This document shows, piece after piece, positions 39,901-52,590 of a stretch of 64,000 nucleotides of DNA; position 1 is the first letter of the stretch, and each line of letters starts with the position of its first letter. The DNA lies in assembly GCA_033439685.1 (NCBI GenBank), contig JAUEDM010000002.1:1054001-1118000 (forward strand), written 5' to 3'. Position numbers and translations under genes: made by a program. This stretch comes from Apodospora peruviana (lineage: Eukaryota > Ascomycota > Sordariomycetes > Sordariales > Lasiosphaeriaceae). Below the pieces are notes generated by a model. The model was not told the origin of the DNA. It ran no database searches and was given only the letters and a program-made list of their open reading frames with translations.

Positions 39901-41661
39901 TACACAACTTAGAGCAAGTGGAGCAAATTGACCCGTTTTTGTGTTTTATTTTCCCGCCAGGAACAGTCCCGCACATGCAACCTCCAACCATGGTTCGGTT
40001 TGCTAGGTGGGCAGCCGTTCTCAGAACTAATCGATACTTATTGTCGCATCGCAACGCACGAACCAATGCAGCGCAAGAAATGACAAGATACTAGTCGGAA
40101 GAAGGGAAACGGACACACCTCTCCCGTTCCCGCTGCCACCGGCGTCATAGCCAGATCGGGGCGCCTCAATGGAACTCAGCAGCGTCATTGTGGTCACACT
40201 CTGGTCGCATCGCCTGTAACTATGAGGAGTTCCATGGCAAGCGGCAGACGGCAGCCGCTGTCTACCTACCGTTGCAGTATGGGCGGCCGATGGCACGGCG
40301 GACTGAATGTTGATAGGCCATGCCAGGCAAGATGTGGCGGCCATGTGGTTACCATGCCATGATCTATCATTGAACGGATCTCACGAACGCACACACGGAT
40401 AAGCCACATGTGCTGCTGTTTTGAAGGAGCAGCATCCGGGCACTGCATTCATCAAGTCTTCGAGTGTCACTGGAAGCAAATGGAAACAGTTGAACCGATC
40501 TGCCCACGGCGCATTTCCATTGGCGATGCGGTCCAGACCCCGCGCCGACAACTTGCCAACTCAAACCTTGAAGCTAGATATATCACCACCCCGTCTGTCG
40601 TCATCTTTCAGAGGGTCCATGCAGCAATTCCGCTGTCACTCAAAATCAGGCTTGTTGCCATCTGATATAGCACAACGCCGTATCTAGGGAAAGCACATGG
40701 CTGCAAATCATTTCCTGTCTTAACCTCGCCGCACCCACATCGCTGAAATTATGTAAGGCTTAGTGATAATGGCCCAAGATCTTCTTGGGCCCCGGGGCTA
40801 CTTAGTTCCAAGATTTTACAGATACCTAGGTATCCACCTAGGTAAGGAAGGTATGCTGACGACGGCGGCTTCAACTTGGAAAAACTCCGCCTGCTGCACA
40901 TCCAACAAAACACAAGAAAGAGGAACAGTGGCGTGGTTGTTGCCGTTGGCTATCAAGATGTCATCGATTGCTTTGCAAAACAGGCCACTTTACATGTGCC
41001 GGGCCTGGAATGGGAGATGCCGCCCCGGTCGCTGGGTTGGGTTACTGACTGTGCTGGTTTCTTCGGTATTATTTACCATAATATGCATGTACGGAACGGT
41101 ACCTTCACACCTGGCTTTGCAGCTGACTGACGGGTGGACGACGATGGTTAAAAGAACTTGAATCGTGGTAATGCGAAAGCCTCAAGACGGGCCATATCAG
41201 TGGCGGCTGGGGGCGGGCGGTCCCCCTTGTGAATCTGACTAGAACTAGTGTTTTGGCACATTTTCTTTTTTCAACCACAGACAACATGCATTAGGCCAAT
41301 AGCTTACATGATACAACATCTCGAGGTATTTGGGGTCATCTTTGAGAAACCCTGATATTCTTCCCATATGAGAGTGGTCGCTGGTCTGGACTGACTGGAT
41401 GAACCATGTGGGCACAGGGGTGTATGGTACAATACAGCCTGCCACTAAATACCTTACCTTAGCGTCACCACTATATTTCACAGGAAGATCCCGCGCTTCC
41501 ATGACCACCATGACAGACCCGCTGTTAGTGCAGCTTTCATTTTCCCCAAATCTAGTATGGCAAAAATGTTCGCTCGACTACGAGGTACCTCCCGCAAAGC
41601 ATTTCAGGTCTGCAAGGGTAAGGTAGGTCCCCAGCCTCCAGATTCCACACCCATTAGTCTA

Positions 41662-41705
41662 TACCTAGGTACCTACCTACCTTACCTACCTTACCTACCT
41701 TACTT
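41662..41705. repeat. TACC/ACCTACCTT tandem repeat with CCTAGG palindrome
   Basis: The segment begins with TACCTAGGTACC, a near-perfect palindrome, and runs into three copies of a 9-bp unit (CTACCTTAC). The same words recur as single copies throughout the spacers of this window. Confidence 0.75.
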
Positions 41706-42828
41706 TAATATACAATGTCACCTTACGTACCACCTGAGGCGAAGTCAAGTCCTGGCCAACCTAACCTAGCTCCTACCGTGCTTGCCTCAGTTTCTACTTC
41801 CCGGTAGCTCATTTCGCGTGTACACCTCGACCTACTATGGCAGGCTAAACTTGCAAATTACCTTGCCCTCGAAGAACCCAGTGAATGACAAATACTTGAT
41901 CCTGAGCTCTCTCATCACGTTTCTCTGCCAGTCAGCCATTTTACCTTTGACGAGAGGTGACTGAGGTGAGGTGACCTGCCTGCTGAAACAACCCCCCCGC
42001 TCCCCAGAAGCATCGCAGTCAGCTCACGTATTTGCTACCTCTCTCCAGCGCAAAAGGTCCGGCGACGGCCGTGTATGTAAATCTTTGCTAATTTACCTGC
42101 TTCCTGATGTCCGGGGTAGGACTGTATATTAAATCACTCGCTCCAGCCTACTGCAAGTAGCAGATGATGACCAGATACGTAGCGTGGATACTAGATCTAG
42201 TGGTGCGGGGGTTATGTTACCTGCCTCCGTCAGAAAACCGCTAAAAACCCGGCCACGCGCACACGCACACACAGACAGTCACCTAACTACCCTGTAATCC
42301 GTATGATGGGCACCCAAGTAAATCCCCCCAGTCAGGGCTCTTTATTCGGCTCGGATCAGGGTACCTAACTCCTCATGATGCTTGATAGAACGCGCTACCC
42401 CATGCTCTACCCCGTACCTGGGATGACGGCACTGCCAACAATCTGACAGCAGCTAGACAGCTCCGGAGAACCCCACCCTTGAAGATCCAACCTGAGCCAA
42501 CCAATTAACCCCGGAAATAGACACCTCGAGAATGGGAGGCTGGTATCCAGCCTAACTGTCCGAATACCTGCATTTCAGTAATATTGCGATACTTGAATTA
42601 TAAAGATTGTATGATCAAAAATTGGCCTTTGTCTCGTAAAGTAGCTCTAGCTAGCTACACATTTCTTGATGGTATATGTACAAGAAACAAAACGAACGAT
42701 AGCTCGTCACACATAAAAACCCCAATCACTGTGAGTCAAATTTATCTCACATAGGTATCCATATGTCCATGCGTCCAGAATGACGATCCAATACGGTTGT
42801 CGCCGTCGTCTTATTTTTTTTCTTTTTC

Positions 42829-42829
<1 letters not shown>

Positions 42830-42863
<34 letters not shown>
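42830..42863. repeat. T19-A15 homopolymer tract (perfect AT inverted repeat)
   Basis: Nineteen T (42830-42848) are followed directly by fifteen A (42849-42863), with further T-rich sequence to the left (42811-42828). The result is a 30-bp perfect palindrome, about 490 bp beyond the stop codon of the minus-strand AflR-like gene. Confidence 0.9.
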
Positions 42864-42864
<1 letters not shown>

Positions 42865-43355
42865 AAAGCAGTAACCATCGGTCGACCTGATAGCCCGTGA
42901 TATGTCGCAAGCAAGCAAGCCCTTGCTCAAAGAAAATCGTGTATCAATCACTTTTCCTTCCCTCTTAACTTGAAAAATACCACAGATGTCCAAATTCCGC
43001 TTTCACAACAAGTACCGAACATTTCAAGTCCCTCTCCCTATGAAGGGCGTGTGCCCCAATGAAAATCCCGCCCGCTCGAAGCCACCCTCAAAAAACGCCA
43101 GATTTGCCCAAATGCAATATGGTCGCCGTCTTGACGGAAACATATTTGACGAAACAAACAAGATAAACAGTATTCAACTCAAACAATATAATTATCTTTG
43201 ATGCGGTCATAAACAGTCGTAAAAGCCCGCCATTGTGAGACCTACCTTGATTCGATGACAAATAGCGTCTGATCGTAAAAAAGAGGTCCCCTGGCAGGTC
43301 GTCGTCGTGAGACATTGATGGTTGTAAGTCGTTGCGGCAAGTCTGTCGTCGGCCG

Positions 43356-44612
43356 TCATGTGTAGCTGCCAATGTCGCCTTTTCTGTGATGTACAATCTC
43401 AAGGGTGGAGCCCAGAGTGTGACCGAGATATCCAATCATTGCCTTGCTGACTTCGGGGTCGTCGGAGAGATCGGCGCACACCTCCCGGAACTGAGCGTAG
43501 ACCTCCTCGAGCTTTCGTAGCTCTCGACCCAGTATTTCGAGCTCAAGCCACCTCCCTTCTTCCCCCATCAGCGTATACGCCCCGAGACTCACCCCGAGCG
43601 CGCTGGGTGATGCGGCACTTGGCATCCCGTTGGCCTCAAAATAAGAGTGAGATGCATTCTTGTAAAAGGATGTGATCTTGCCAATAACCGTTGCGAGCAG
43701 CATGGCCGCCGTGTGAGTCCCCGATCGACTCATGCATCGTGAGCAGCTGAGCATCGCCGCACATCCCTCCACCGCTTTCCGATTTAACGACAGAACCAGA
43801 TCGAATGTCGGGGATGCTGGAGAGGAAGCATTGTGAAGTGCTTGAAGCGACTGTAAACAAGCCGTGAAGCACGTGCAGGACCCGCCTGAACCGGAGCCCG
43901 ACGACGATTTATGTCTTGGCGATGGTCTGAGATGAGGTGTTGCCGCAGGGCTGGGAAAGTAGTTGGCCGACATGCCGCCAGGGGTTGGCAGTTGGGGCTG
44001 ACTGTAGGCGTACATGTCGTGTCCGGTTGGGTCGGCCCAAGGCGCCATTTGTGCCGACATGGAGAAATCGAACGACTGTGCCCGCGTGTGATGATGATGC
44101 GGCATCTGCCCGGACATGGTGGGCGATGCTTCAACGTATTGGTGGGCGGCCATGTTGTTTGGAGAAGACGTCCACGGCATCCCGGTCGAGTACATGTCCC
44201 CGCCGACTGATGCATCGACATGGCCGCCTCCGCTGGTCTCAACTCCCACCAGAGCCAGCCCAGACATGGAGTGAGTTCGACTCATGCCTCCGTCAACACT
44301 GGGAGGTGGCGTGTTCCATTCAGTCTCCAGTTTATATAGGCCTGCAACTGACGAGTGGGTCGAGTAGATTATTGGCTTGTCGTCCGATCCTGGGGACATT
44401 CCCGACATGTCAGTCGGGACCGAGTTCTGGGCTCCGGAGCTGCCATCCGACTTGGGCTTCCCGGCTCTGCTCGAGGGCGAGTATCGACATTCAATACCGC
44501 AGGAGAGACACCGGTTACATATTGGTCTTGCCTTGGAGCATTTGACCTTTGCGAGAAAGCAACCGTCGCAGGACGCACGGAGCCGAGGTTGGCGGGGTTT
44601 GGAGGATGACAT
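43356..44612 (-). CDS. AflR-like Zn2Cys6 transcription factor, probable melanin-locus regulator
   Basis: Single exon of 418 residues; the ATG at 44612 opens directly into the basic DNA-binding region. The binuclear zinc cluster is C15-x2-C18-x6-C25-x6-C32-x2-C35-x6-C42, followed by the linker RYSPSSRAGKPKSD, which is typical of AflR-type regulators. The middle (about 55-245) is Ser/Pro/Gly/Met-rich and presumably disordered, with a short PHHHH run at 171-175. Residues about 246-400 match the AflR C-terminal domain: a Cys-rich TCFTACLQSLQALH start, a CAAMLSCSRC block at 284-293, and a TAAMLLATVIGKI helix. From memory, the Pestalotiopsis fici DHN-melanin cluster has such a gene (PfmaF) between the PKS and a Cmr1-type factor, the same relative order as here. 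Direct targets cannot be read from the sequence. Confidence 0.92.
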   Translation of the reverse strand: MSSSKPRQPRLRASCDGCFLAKVKCSKARPICNRCLSCGIECRYSPSSRAGKPKSDGSSGAQNSVPTDMSGMSPGSDDKPIIYSTHSSVAGLYKLETEWNTPPPSVDGGMSRTHSMSGLALVGVETSGGGHVDASVGGDMYSTGMPWTSSPNNMAAHQYVEASPTMSGQMPHHHHTRAQSFDFSMSAQMAPWADPTGHDMYAYSQPQLPTPGGMSANYFPSPAATPHLRPSPRHKSSSGSGSGGSCTCFTACLQSLQALHNASSPASPTFDLVLSLNRKAVEGCAAMLSCSRCMSRSGTHTAAMLLATVIGKITSFYKNASHSYFEANGMPSAASPSALGVSLGAYTLMGEEGRWLELEILGRELRKLEEVYAQFREVCADLSDDPEVSKAMIGYLGHTLGSTLEIVHHRKGDIGSYT

Positions 44613-44718
44613 GGTATTATCGGAGGGTGTTGATGTTTGTTTACCAGCAGGCTGTGGTGATGGGTGCGAGATTCCGATGGTGGCAAGTCTAGTGGACGCC
44701 GGAAACGGTTGCGGTCAT

Positions 44719-44726
44719 GTTATAAA
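44719..44726 (-). promoter_or_regulatory. TATA-box-like site of the AflR-like gene
   Basis: The minus strand reads TTTATAAC about 107 bp upstream of the ATG at 44612, a reasonable position and orientation for a core promoter element. No experimental start site is known to me. Confidence 0.4.
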
Positions 44727-44995
44727 GGAAACGACCCTGTTTGAGAAGAGGCAAGAGGACCGATGGTGTGGCAGCGTACGTATATGGTTGACGCAGCTGG
44801 TATTGGTCGGAGAGAAGGTGGGGATGATGCCAATATAACCTTTGGTGGTTCGAGATTTGTGCAGGAGCTGCTGCGTATTACGGGTATGGTAGCAAGGGAC
44901 AAGCAACAACTGAGTGGGTCAGCGGTGAATGGACCCGTGATAGAGAAGAGGGAGATGCCACGGCCATTCCCCAAAGCTTCCTTGAAGTGGGTCAG

Positions 44996-45004
44996 CGAGA
45001 GAGA

Positions 45005-45067
<63 letters not shown>
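44996..45067. repeat. (GA)n microsatellite in the AflR-like gene promoter
   Basis: About 72 bp of almost pure GA, with one GTGA interruption near 45009, centred about 420 bp upstream of the AflR-like ATG. On the gene's strand it is a polypyrimidine (CT)n tract. Such mirror-repeat tracts can form triplex DNA and often deplete nucleosomes in promoters. Confidence 0.95.
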
Positions 45068-45070
<3 letters not shown>

Positions 45071-46280
45071 AGCTGGTCTGGATCAAGGAACCATTCTTGG
45101 AATTAGTTAGGCCTGTGAGACGCGAAAGGAAAGAGGAAAGCAAGTATGCTTAAAGGGGAACCAGGGAGCCCGGTTAAAAAGCAGCCGCCGTGCTAACCCC
45201 GAATGATATTTGAGAGACACGACCCACATGGGCGTGGAGGTTCATACGGTCCAAGAAATGGCGGGCGAAGTCGTGAGGTACATCTGTATCGGGGGGAGCA
45301 CAGGATAGCCAGCAGGTCCCAGCGTAGCGTACGGGGGGATCGAAGTCCCCTCACTCGACCTAACTGACACGAGCAGGGAGAGCAGGGGAAGGTACGCAGC
45401 GTCAGCGGCACCGACACACAGACGGTGACAGACCAAAGGTGCTTGAACCGGACGCTTGAAGGCTGCGAGGACTGTTGGCAGGTGGCAGGCTATGCTTGCT
45501 CTGCTGATAACACCATGAACCAGTCAGCCTGACCCATGCAATGACGGGTGGTTGAAGATCCAGTCCGAAGGCCGTGAAGGCACTCACAAGTCAGTTGTGT
45601 CCCGAGAAATCAGGGGCATCTAGCACTTACAACCGCGCCTCATCGACACCTGATAGTGGAGGATGCTGGCTGACAGGTAACAGCAATCTTCCAGCCGAAG
45701 GGGCTGGATACTGTAGTCTTTGTATTTGTGGTACTTTTTTCCGACTGGTTACACTCCATCTTGGGACCATGGGTATGCGATAACTGAAAAAGTGTTAGAA
45801 ACGGGGAGCTAATCATGAACAACAGCTCTTCATGTTGCTATGGGCTGTGGTGTATCGTCATGATACCCGACGACAATGCACGTGTGTGTATACATACAGC
45901 ACTGGTAAAACCATCGAGGGCAGAAGGCAGGAAACAGGTACGGATGGAAGAAAAGAGCAAGCCCAACTTACAGGGGAGCTGCTCAACGAGCGGATACGCA
46001 GAAGGGAGAACCTGGAAGGCAGAAGAAGGCAGCTTCTGCTTTCATGTTGCTGCTCGCTGGAAGCTCATTGCTCCGCATTTGCATCTGGAGTGCCACTTAA
46101 AATACGATGCATGATACATGCATGCTGCAAATAGAGCACCTGCACGGCACGTCGGGCCCAGGGTCTGGAGGATTTCCAACCGAAGCTGAGGAGACAGAGG
46201 CGGATCGAGGGGGTCTTGAGTTTGAGGTGACAGCGGTACCTAAAACCCGTAAGAATGCAGCCATTGCACAATACGGCCTC

Positions 46281-46302
46281 TTTTTTTTTTTTTTTTTTTT
46301 TT
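46281..46302. repeat. T22 homopolymer
   Basis: Twenty-two consecutive T in gene-free DNA. It could be the poly(A) tail remnant of a retroposed sequence on the minus strand, but I see no recognisable element attached. Confidence 0.9.
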
Positions 46303-49300
46303 GCGAGCCGTCAAGAGTTGCACTCGCATGTACTGACGACTGAACAGACCAACCAGTACACAATGTTGGAGGCTTCCACCCGGCTACCAAGCGGTCTGCG
46401 GATAAGAGCGTCCTTTTGTGCTGAAAAGAATTTCCATCGTCCTAGCGGAGGTTCAATGTCAATTCAGCAACACGGGGATGCACTGAAGGAACCTCGTTTT
46501 GGTGTTGTTGGGGATTGGATCCAAAGAGTGCCAAGTGCCAATAGTCTCACTTTGGTTGACCACTGCAGTGGCTGACTGTTGGAAGGTTGCGCCTGGGCGG
46601 TGGCCGATGGTATTAAGATCTGCTTGTGGCTTGTTGGGTTGCAAAGGTGCGCCGTGGTGACTCGAGACCCCAAATTTACCAAATTTACTCCAGCCGCTGA
46701 ATACACGCTAATAAGCTAAGTAAAGTACCCATCCCGGTTGCGCTTGTTGAGGCACGTCCTTCCATCAAGGTGCTGGACAATGACCACCATCCACGAATCC
46801 ATTGTTTACATCGAAGCGAGTTCTTGGGTTGATTCAGGGTACGAAAGGTACCCGAGTTCAAGAATAAATGAGCTTGGATGGGATGTGCAGGACCCCTGGA
46901 GTTTTTTACTCTTGCCCAATTGATGTTAAATTTTAATCGTCAAACGGCAGACGCCACAGGCAATCGTGAAAAAGAGAGCAAGGCAGTCACCAGACTAAAC
47001 GTCTGCTTGATCTCCATTTCACTTTCTGCAGGCGTGAATCTCGCAGGCTTGGAAGCAATCACTAAGGTACCTTGGGCAATTTGCCGTGCGGTAAGCACGA
47101 TTTGCGTCCGCGACTCCGCAATCCGCGATCCAACGGGGCAGCTGCCCAGCACCGGGTGACTGAAAGAATACGGAAATAACGTCTCAGACTTACAGGCCAT
47201 ACATGCTGTATTTTCGTTCGTATACGCAGTCCTTTCCACCGCTACCTTAAGTTTATCGCGACTGCCAATTACCCACTGGCGATCTCACGATGATTCTGCG
47301 AAGCAGGAATCAGGATCGGCGCAAGTCTGTCAGCCAGGTTTTGTCATTGCTTGGAAAGGGTCATCTTCTCCAGTAGAGACGCCTCTCAGCGACTCGCCTC
47401 ACCCGGACGTTGCATCGGCGGCCGTCTCACATCGAGGTGCGGTGCCCGGCGGTCCAACCAAGTTATCTCTTTTTCCGTCGTCCGGGTTGCTGTTGTCGCC
47501 GTCGCAGCATGTCATGGGCCGTCGATAGCCACGACCTTCAGGGCAAGACACCTCGATAAAGCACGACACCATCCATCAGCCGGGGCGAGAGGGCGGGGAG
47601 CTTTGCCAGCATGTACACTTCAGGGCTTGGCATTGGAGTTCACATTCTTCACGAACGATTGCCGAACCTGCAGTCGTCGTCAATACCATAGTTTCGCTGT
47701 CCCGCAATGTCTATTCACTGGTCCGTCATGACGCCGATCGCCTCAACGGCGCTTCCAGATCAACCGCGCGGTATCGACGCCGGACAGGCGAGCTCGCAGT
47801 CTGCCCCAACTTCCAAAGTTACACTCCTACCTGAGTACGACCCAGCATGCACGTGGATGACGCCGCGGGCGACTTAGCCAGACTTTCAGGTAACATTTGT
47901 TGCACCACCTTCCTGTTGACCATGGAAGGCTTCTGCGTGGCAGCTCAACCACGCAACCACAAGTTTTGGCGAGTCTGCGACTAGACATGATTGCTGGATC
48001 GGTGGCAAGCAAGGCTACTCCATATACTTCAGGCTCAAAGTATGATTGCAGGCCGCCGAGCTGGGTCTTTGGTTCAGCCGCGCGGAGTGTCCATGCAAAA
48101 TGGCGGATGGCATCGTGTACTGATAGGACCATCGCCCATCACAATGACGCACAAGAGACGGCATAGCGTTTTCTTTGGGCATACGCTATTACCATGGCCA
48201 ATATGCAACCTGTTAGCACACCACAGCGATCCGGCAGCACGAAGGAGTGGTTGAGAGTACGTATTACTCACTACATACATACCGCTGATGGCAGAGGTGC
48301 AACTTCATGGCAGACTGATGCGATGCGCTGGTGTGATGGTATGGGTATCCTGCAAAACGCCGAGATCGAACTCGCTTGCATGCTTCAAGTTGCGTCCCCC
48401 AGTTGAACTAGACAGCTGAGCGCAAAGGGTGGCCGTCTACGGATACTTCCATGTTAGCTCCGGCAACTGTGGTTGGGTCAGGGTCCAGTTGGGGGATGTG
48501 AGGCAAGAAAACGCCCATACTTTGACTTGTGCGGCTTGTGCGTGCGTCTTGGCACATTTGGGGAAAGCGATCGACAGCGCTGAAAGTCGCCGTGAATACC
48601 TTCACTGAAGCGAAGCGGTGGCGTTTCCTATGTCACTTCTCAATTGGGTACCTCAAGTGACGATCACCAGAGAGTCCGCTTAACGCTAATAACTTAGGTT
48701 CCAGGTTACTCGGTCCATAACGGGCACCTAGGTAAGATTGCGGGTTGTGCATGTCTCCTCGAAACACTTTGGAGCCCAAAGACAAAAAAGCCATCTGCGT
48801 CAGCAACCGCGTCCTTTCATTTCGCTTTTGTGCTTGCATCTATGGATATGTCTCCCACAATGCTTGCTCACAGCACAGCGCACACCGGCACATGGAGATG
48901 CAGCGGAGAGATGCACTGAGGGGTCCACGATCGGGGAGTTTATTCCTGGCCATCGTCAGGCCTGTCCACAACTACTGCCTAGAACCACAGCGTGTGTACG
49001 ATGGCCGACCGACTCTTGGACTGAGATTCGCAGGGTTCGGTGCTTATCGACTGTCGAGGGGACTCGCCAAGAAACCCCCACTTGTCACTTCTCACTTCTC
49101 ACTGCACACCTGCCCCTACCGATGAGCATTCTTCAATCAAGATGGAATTGTGATTCCTGCGCTCGGGAGTTGTCCGGGAGTTGGTCATCCAGAGCCGAGG
49201 ATTCCAACTTTGGAGGAGTCGGGGCCCGGCTTCCACCACACCAAATCTTGTGTAGTGTAAGCCACGCTGAGGTTGACTGCTTGGGCCTTTCGCACAATTA

Positions 49301-52193
49301 TCTTCAAGCATTTCACACCAGTGCCGGCTGCCCCTGGGCAAGAAATTTGGAGGTGCCATTATGCCAGACCGCTTAGATTGCCCATGCTCTTAAGGACACC
49401 CGCCGACTTGTTTTTGCCCATGAGATCAATCCCGGGCATCACCAGATCGGCAGCTACTATAAAGTATGAATCCGGTGGTCCAGCTCATGTTCAAGCGAGC
49501 CTGCCGAACCAGCCAGCCTCCTGGGGTTGACAAACCGGCGCTTCGCTTTCTTCAACCTTCTCCCTGGTCCGACCTCCCCAAGGTACCTACCTACCCATGT
49601 ACACGTGTGCGTCGACTCTCCGGCCTGCCGCACACCCCCGGGCTTCTGAGGATTGTCAACTGGGATTGTCTGGAGAATGTAACCTGCGGGCCTAGTTAGG
49701 CTCGATTCAAGCCCGCAAGCTGGCAAGGTATGGAGCTATGCCGGCGGATTCCAGCAGCTATGACGGATGGTCGTTATCCTACCGCCATTATTCACCAGGA
49801 TGCCACAGCCTCGCCTGGGACATAATCAGAGCACCAACTCAGCACGTCGGCGTCCAGGGTCCATGAGTGGTCGAAGCATGATACGACAGCAGCTCCGAGA
49901 AGCCGGGCAAGATGTTGGGCAGGCGGTTCCCCTGTAGCACAAATATTCCTTGGCCAGGGGCTGTTCTGAACCTTCGATCCAAAGCGGATTTCCCGTCTGC
50001 ACGTGTTTCTACAACACACGAGATACCTGAGACTTGGATGTCAGTCAAATTGTCTGTCTACTTACCGTGTATCCGTCCACATCCCGAGAGTAGCGCGCTC
50101 GATACACTGCGCCACAGCTCAGAGCCAGAAAGGGTCAAGCTAACTTCTCCTTGGCAACTCAGCGACATTTACACGTGTACAGAGCGCGTATCCTGCGACT
50201 TGTTTAGTTTTGCCGAGCTGGAAGCCACTTGTCGATCTTATCCTTTGTCTTTCTGTATGCTTCACTAGTTGGTAAAAGCTGGTCCCACGCAGGACCCTGC
50301 TCTCAATCCAGCACAGTATCTTGCGGAGCCGACGACAATCGGCCCCAACAGGCCTCAAAGAGCCCTGGTGGGATCTGAAGGCGGGCACTGCGGCACCGCG
50401 AGCCGCCACTTCGGCACAAGCATATTCATTGTCTGATTTGCGACGGAGGATCATATCACTACAGACGGTTTATGCGAGCAGTCGACACAGCTTGTAACTC
50501 GGTACAGTACCACAGAGTCTTGCAAATATGGGATCCTGCAGCGTATCGCTGGAAGCGGAGAAAATAGAGCTCGTGTAAGCTTCTCTGCTATGCGTAGGGC
50601 CGCGTGAAATGGTCCGCAGCCCAGCCGTATTCTTCCGAGGAACACGAGACCAATAACGCAGCCAGATCAACACTCTCCCGTCTGTCAGCCTGCCACTTTC
50701 CCCGAGTTTACCAGGGGTTCGCTTGTTTACTGCGTATTAAACAATGGCAATACCATATCGCTGGCAGCAGTGATCTCGGCTCATGGGAACTGACTTCTAA
50801 TAAGCGCACGCCGCAACACACGAACGCGTAGACGACTCATGTTCTTCTCGGGGCGTTTTGTAACGGTCATGGCGACTGAACATCCAAGCTTTGAGTGGAA
50901 CAGGCCGTGAGCATAATATATTCGCGCGTGTACGACGACGACCCCTGGATCGATTTGTTGCTCGAGCCTATGGCCGGCGCACCCGGACGGGGACCGGGCC
51001 TGGAGAGAGGAAGATTCACAGGGGAAGGAGGAGCGGTAAGTACCAAAAGTTCGCGAACATTTCAAGAATGTTCGGGAAGACATCTTCACCGCACTCAACC
51101 CGCAGCCGCGGACCCACGGGATTGTGCGACGACACACGTTCTCAATCAAGGCAAACCCACCATGCAGCTGGCCGTCCCGAGATATATCCTGGCATCGTGC
51201 GTGGGTGGGTGGATGTGGATGTGGATGGGCAAAAATAAGAATGGCATGGGAGGAAATGTCTTGTCTAGACCGTTCCTCCCCAATACAACCATGCACGCAC
51301 AAGTCTCTTCCCTCGTGGATGGCGTAGGACAAGAGAAGAGTCACTGCGGTGAAACGTCTTTGGGGCAACGATTCGCAGAACATTGGATTTGTTTTTCGGA
51401 TCAGAGTCAAGACGCACGACATCGGAGACACAGGCGAGGATGCATATAAAATATGCACAATGAAGTTCTCCAGCTACGTACATATCCCTGCCTGTGGTGG
51501 TTGAACAGGCAGGCAGGTAGGCAGGCATCGAAAGTGCCATGCCTTCCTTTTTATATGGCAGTACATGATGATGTAGGCTACGGTAGATCCGTCACTGGAT
51601 CATGCGTGGCTCTGGGTTCTCGAGCTCGAGGCTAATGTTAACACTTTTGTCCGAGGTTCTGCCTACCTACCTGGTTGGTCCTTGTTCGGCCTTTTTTATG
51701 TTTCTTGTTCCTGGAAGCACAACGTCGTCCGTGTGGTAAAATTGAATCACATCCAGGAGCAAGGCTAGCCGAGTCGAGAGCCTCCCGGGAAGCTAGGGGT
51801 AAGGTTTGTTCTATTTTCCTCCACTGCCCACCGCGATCGAGCTTGAAAGTGTTGTCGTGCATGGTCGGTTTTTCTTTAGGGTGGCTGAGACTTGTATCCA
51901 TGATGATTTTCTAGATTGACGATCGAACGGACGGCAATACGAAAAGAAAGCGAGCGTGGATGGTGATGAGTAGTACAGCAGAGCACATGGGCATCGGAAA
52001 GACTTCCGTCTGGCGGGAAGTTTCTTTTTTAGAGACCGCTTTGGATCGGATGAATAATTTTCACATGGTAAAGGCGGAAAAGATGGAGAGAGACGGTGGG
52101 TGGCGACCATGAAAGTGAGCTACTCTTTGCAGTAGCAGCTCTGGCTACCTGGTAGGGTATCTATCTCGCATTTGTCTGTGGGACCACTAGGGT

Positions 52194-52248
<55 letters not shown>

Positions 52249-52249
52249 C
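52194..52249. repeat. (TGA)n / (GAT)n trinucleotide microsatellite
   Basis: About 18 uninterrupted GAT units. The repeat creates artificial poly-Ser and poly-His reading frames on the minus strand, which I do not regard as coding. Confidence 0.95.
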
Positions 52250-52590
52250 TCTGCTGATTCTCAGGGTCAATGATGCTGTTGACGTCTGATCTGGTGATAA
52301 CCATGACCGTGTGTAAACGGTTACGGCTACCGGGAGACCCGTTCGTTGATCCGTTGTTTGGGTTCTCGGACGAGCCATTTAAATTGTAGTCGTGGAAAGG
52401 GGGAAAAGAGTGCTGAGGCAATCGAGAAAATGGGTACGCAGGAGGAGGGCGTGCAAAGCGTGACTAACAGCATTTGAGGTGATCTCAAAGTTGGAAGTGT
52501 CAGTGGTCTGGACCGATTTCACACACACACGCACCGAACACCCATGCCTTACAATCAGGCACACGAGCAGACGGCCAGTAATCGTCAGAA

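Larger units (their letters stand above)
23912..43355. other. 19.4-kb gene-free spacer between CMR1 and the AflR-like gene
   Basis: I looked specifically for a tetrahydroxynaphthalene reductase, which in several melanin clusters sits next to CMR1/PIG1. I found no GxxxGIG Rossmann motif or other SDR motif in any open frame, nor any other recognisable domain. Visible items are a 24-bp minisatellite (24207), a CATC run (30978), ACCTACCTT repeats (41662), CCTAGG palindromes (34251, 40826, 41664) and a T19-A15 tract (42830). Composition is balanced and not obviously AT-rich. Confidence 0.6.

Noticed and set aside
23912..43355. Tetrahydroxynaphthalene reductase expected next to CMR1
   Set aside because: No frame shows the Rossmann glycine motif, the YxxxK active site or other SDR features, so I did not annotate one.
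44763..45071. 102-residue frame ending in Arg-Glu repeats
   Set aside because: It is a translation of the GA microsatellite in the AflR-like promoter and has no other support.
52161..52421. Poly-Ser / poly-His protein frames
   Set aside because: They are created entirely by the GAT trinucleotide repeat.
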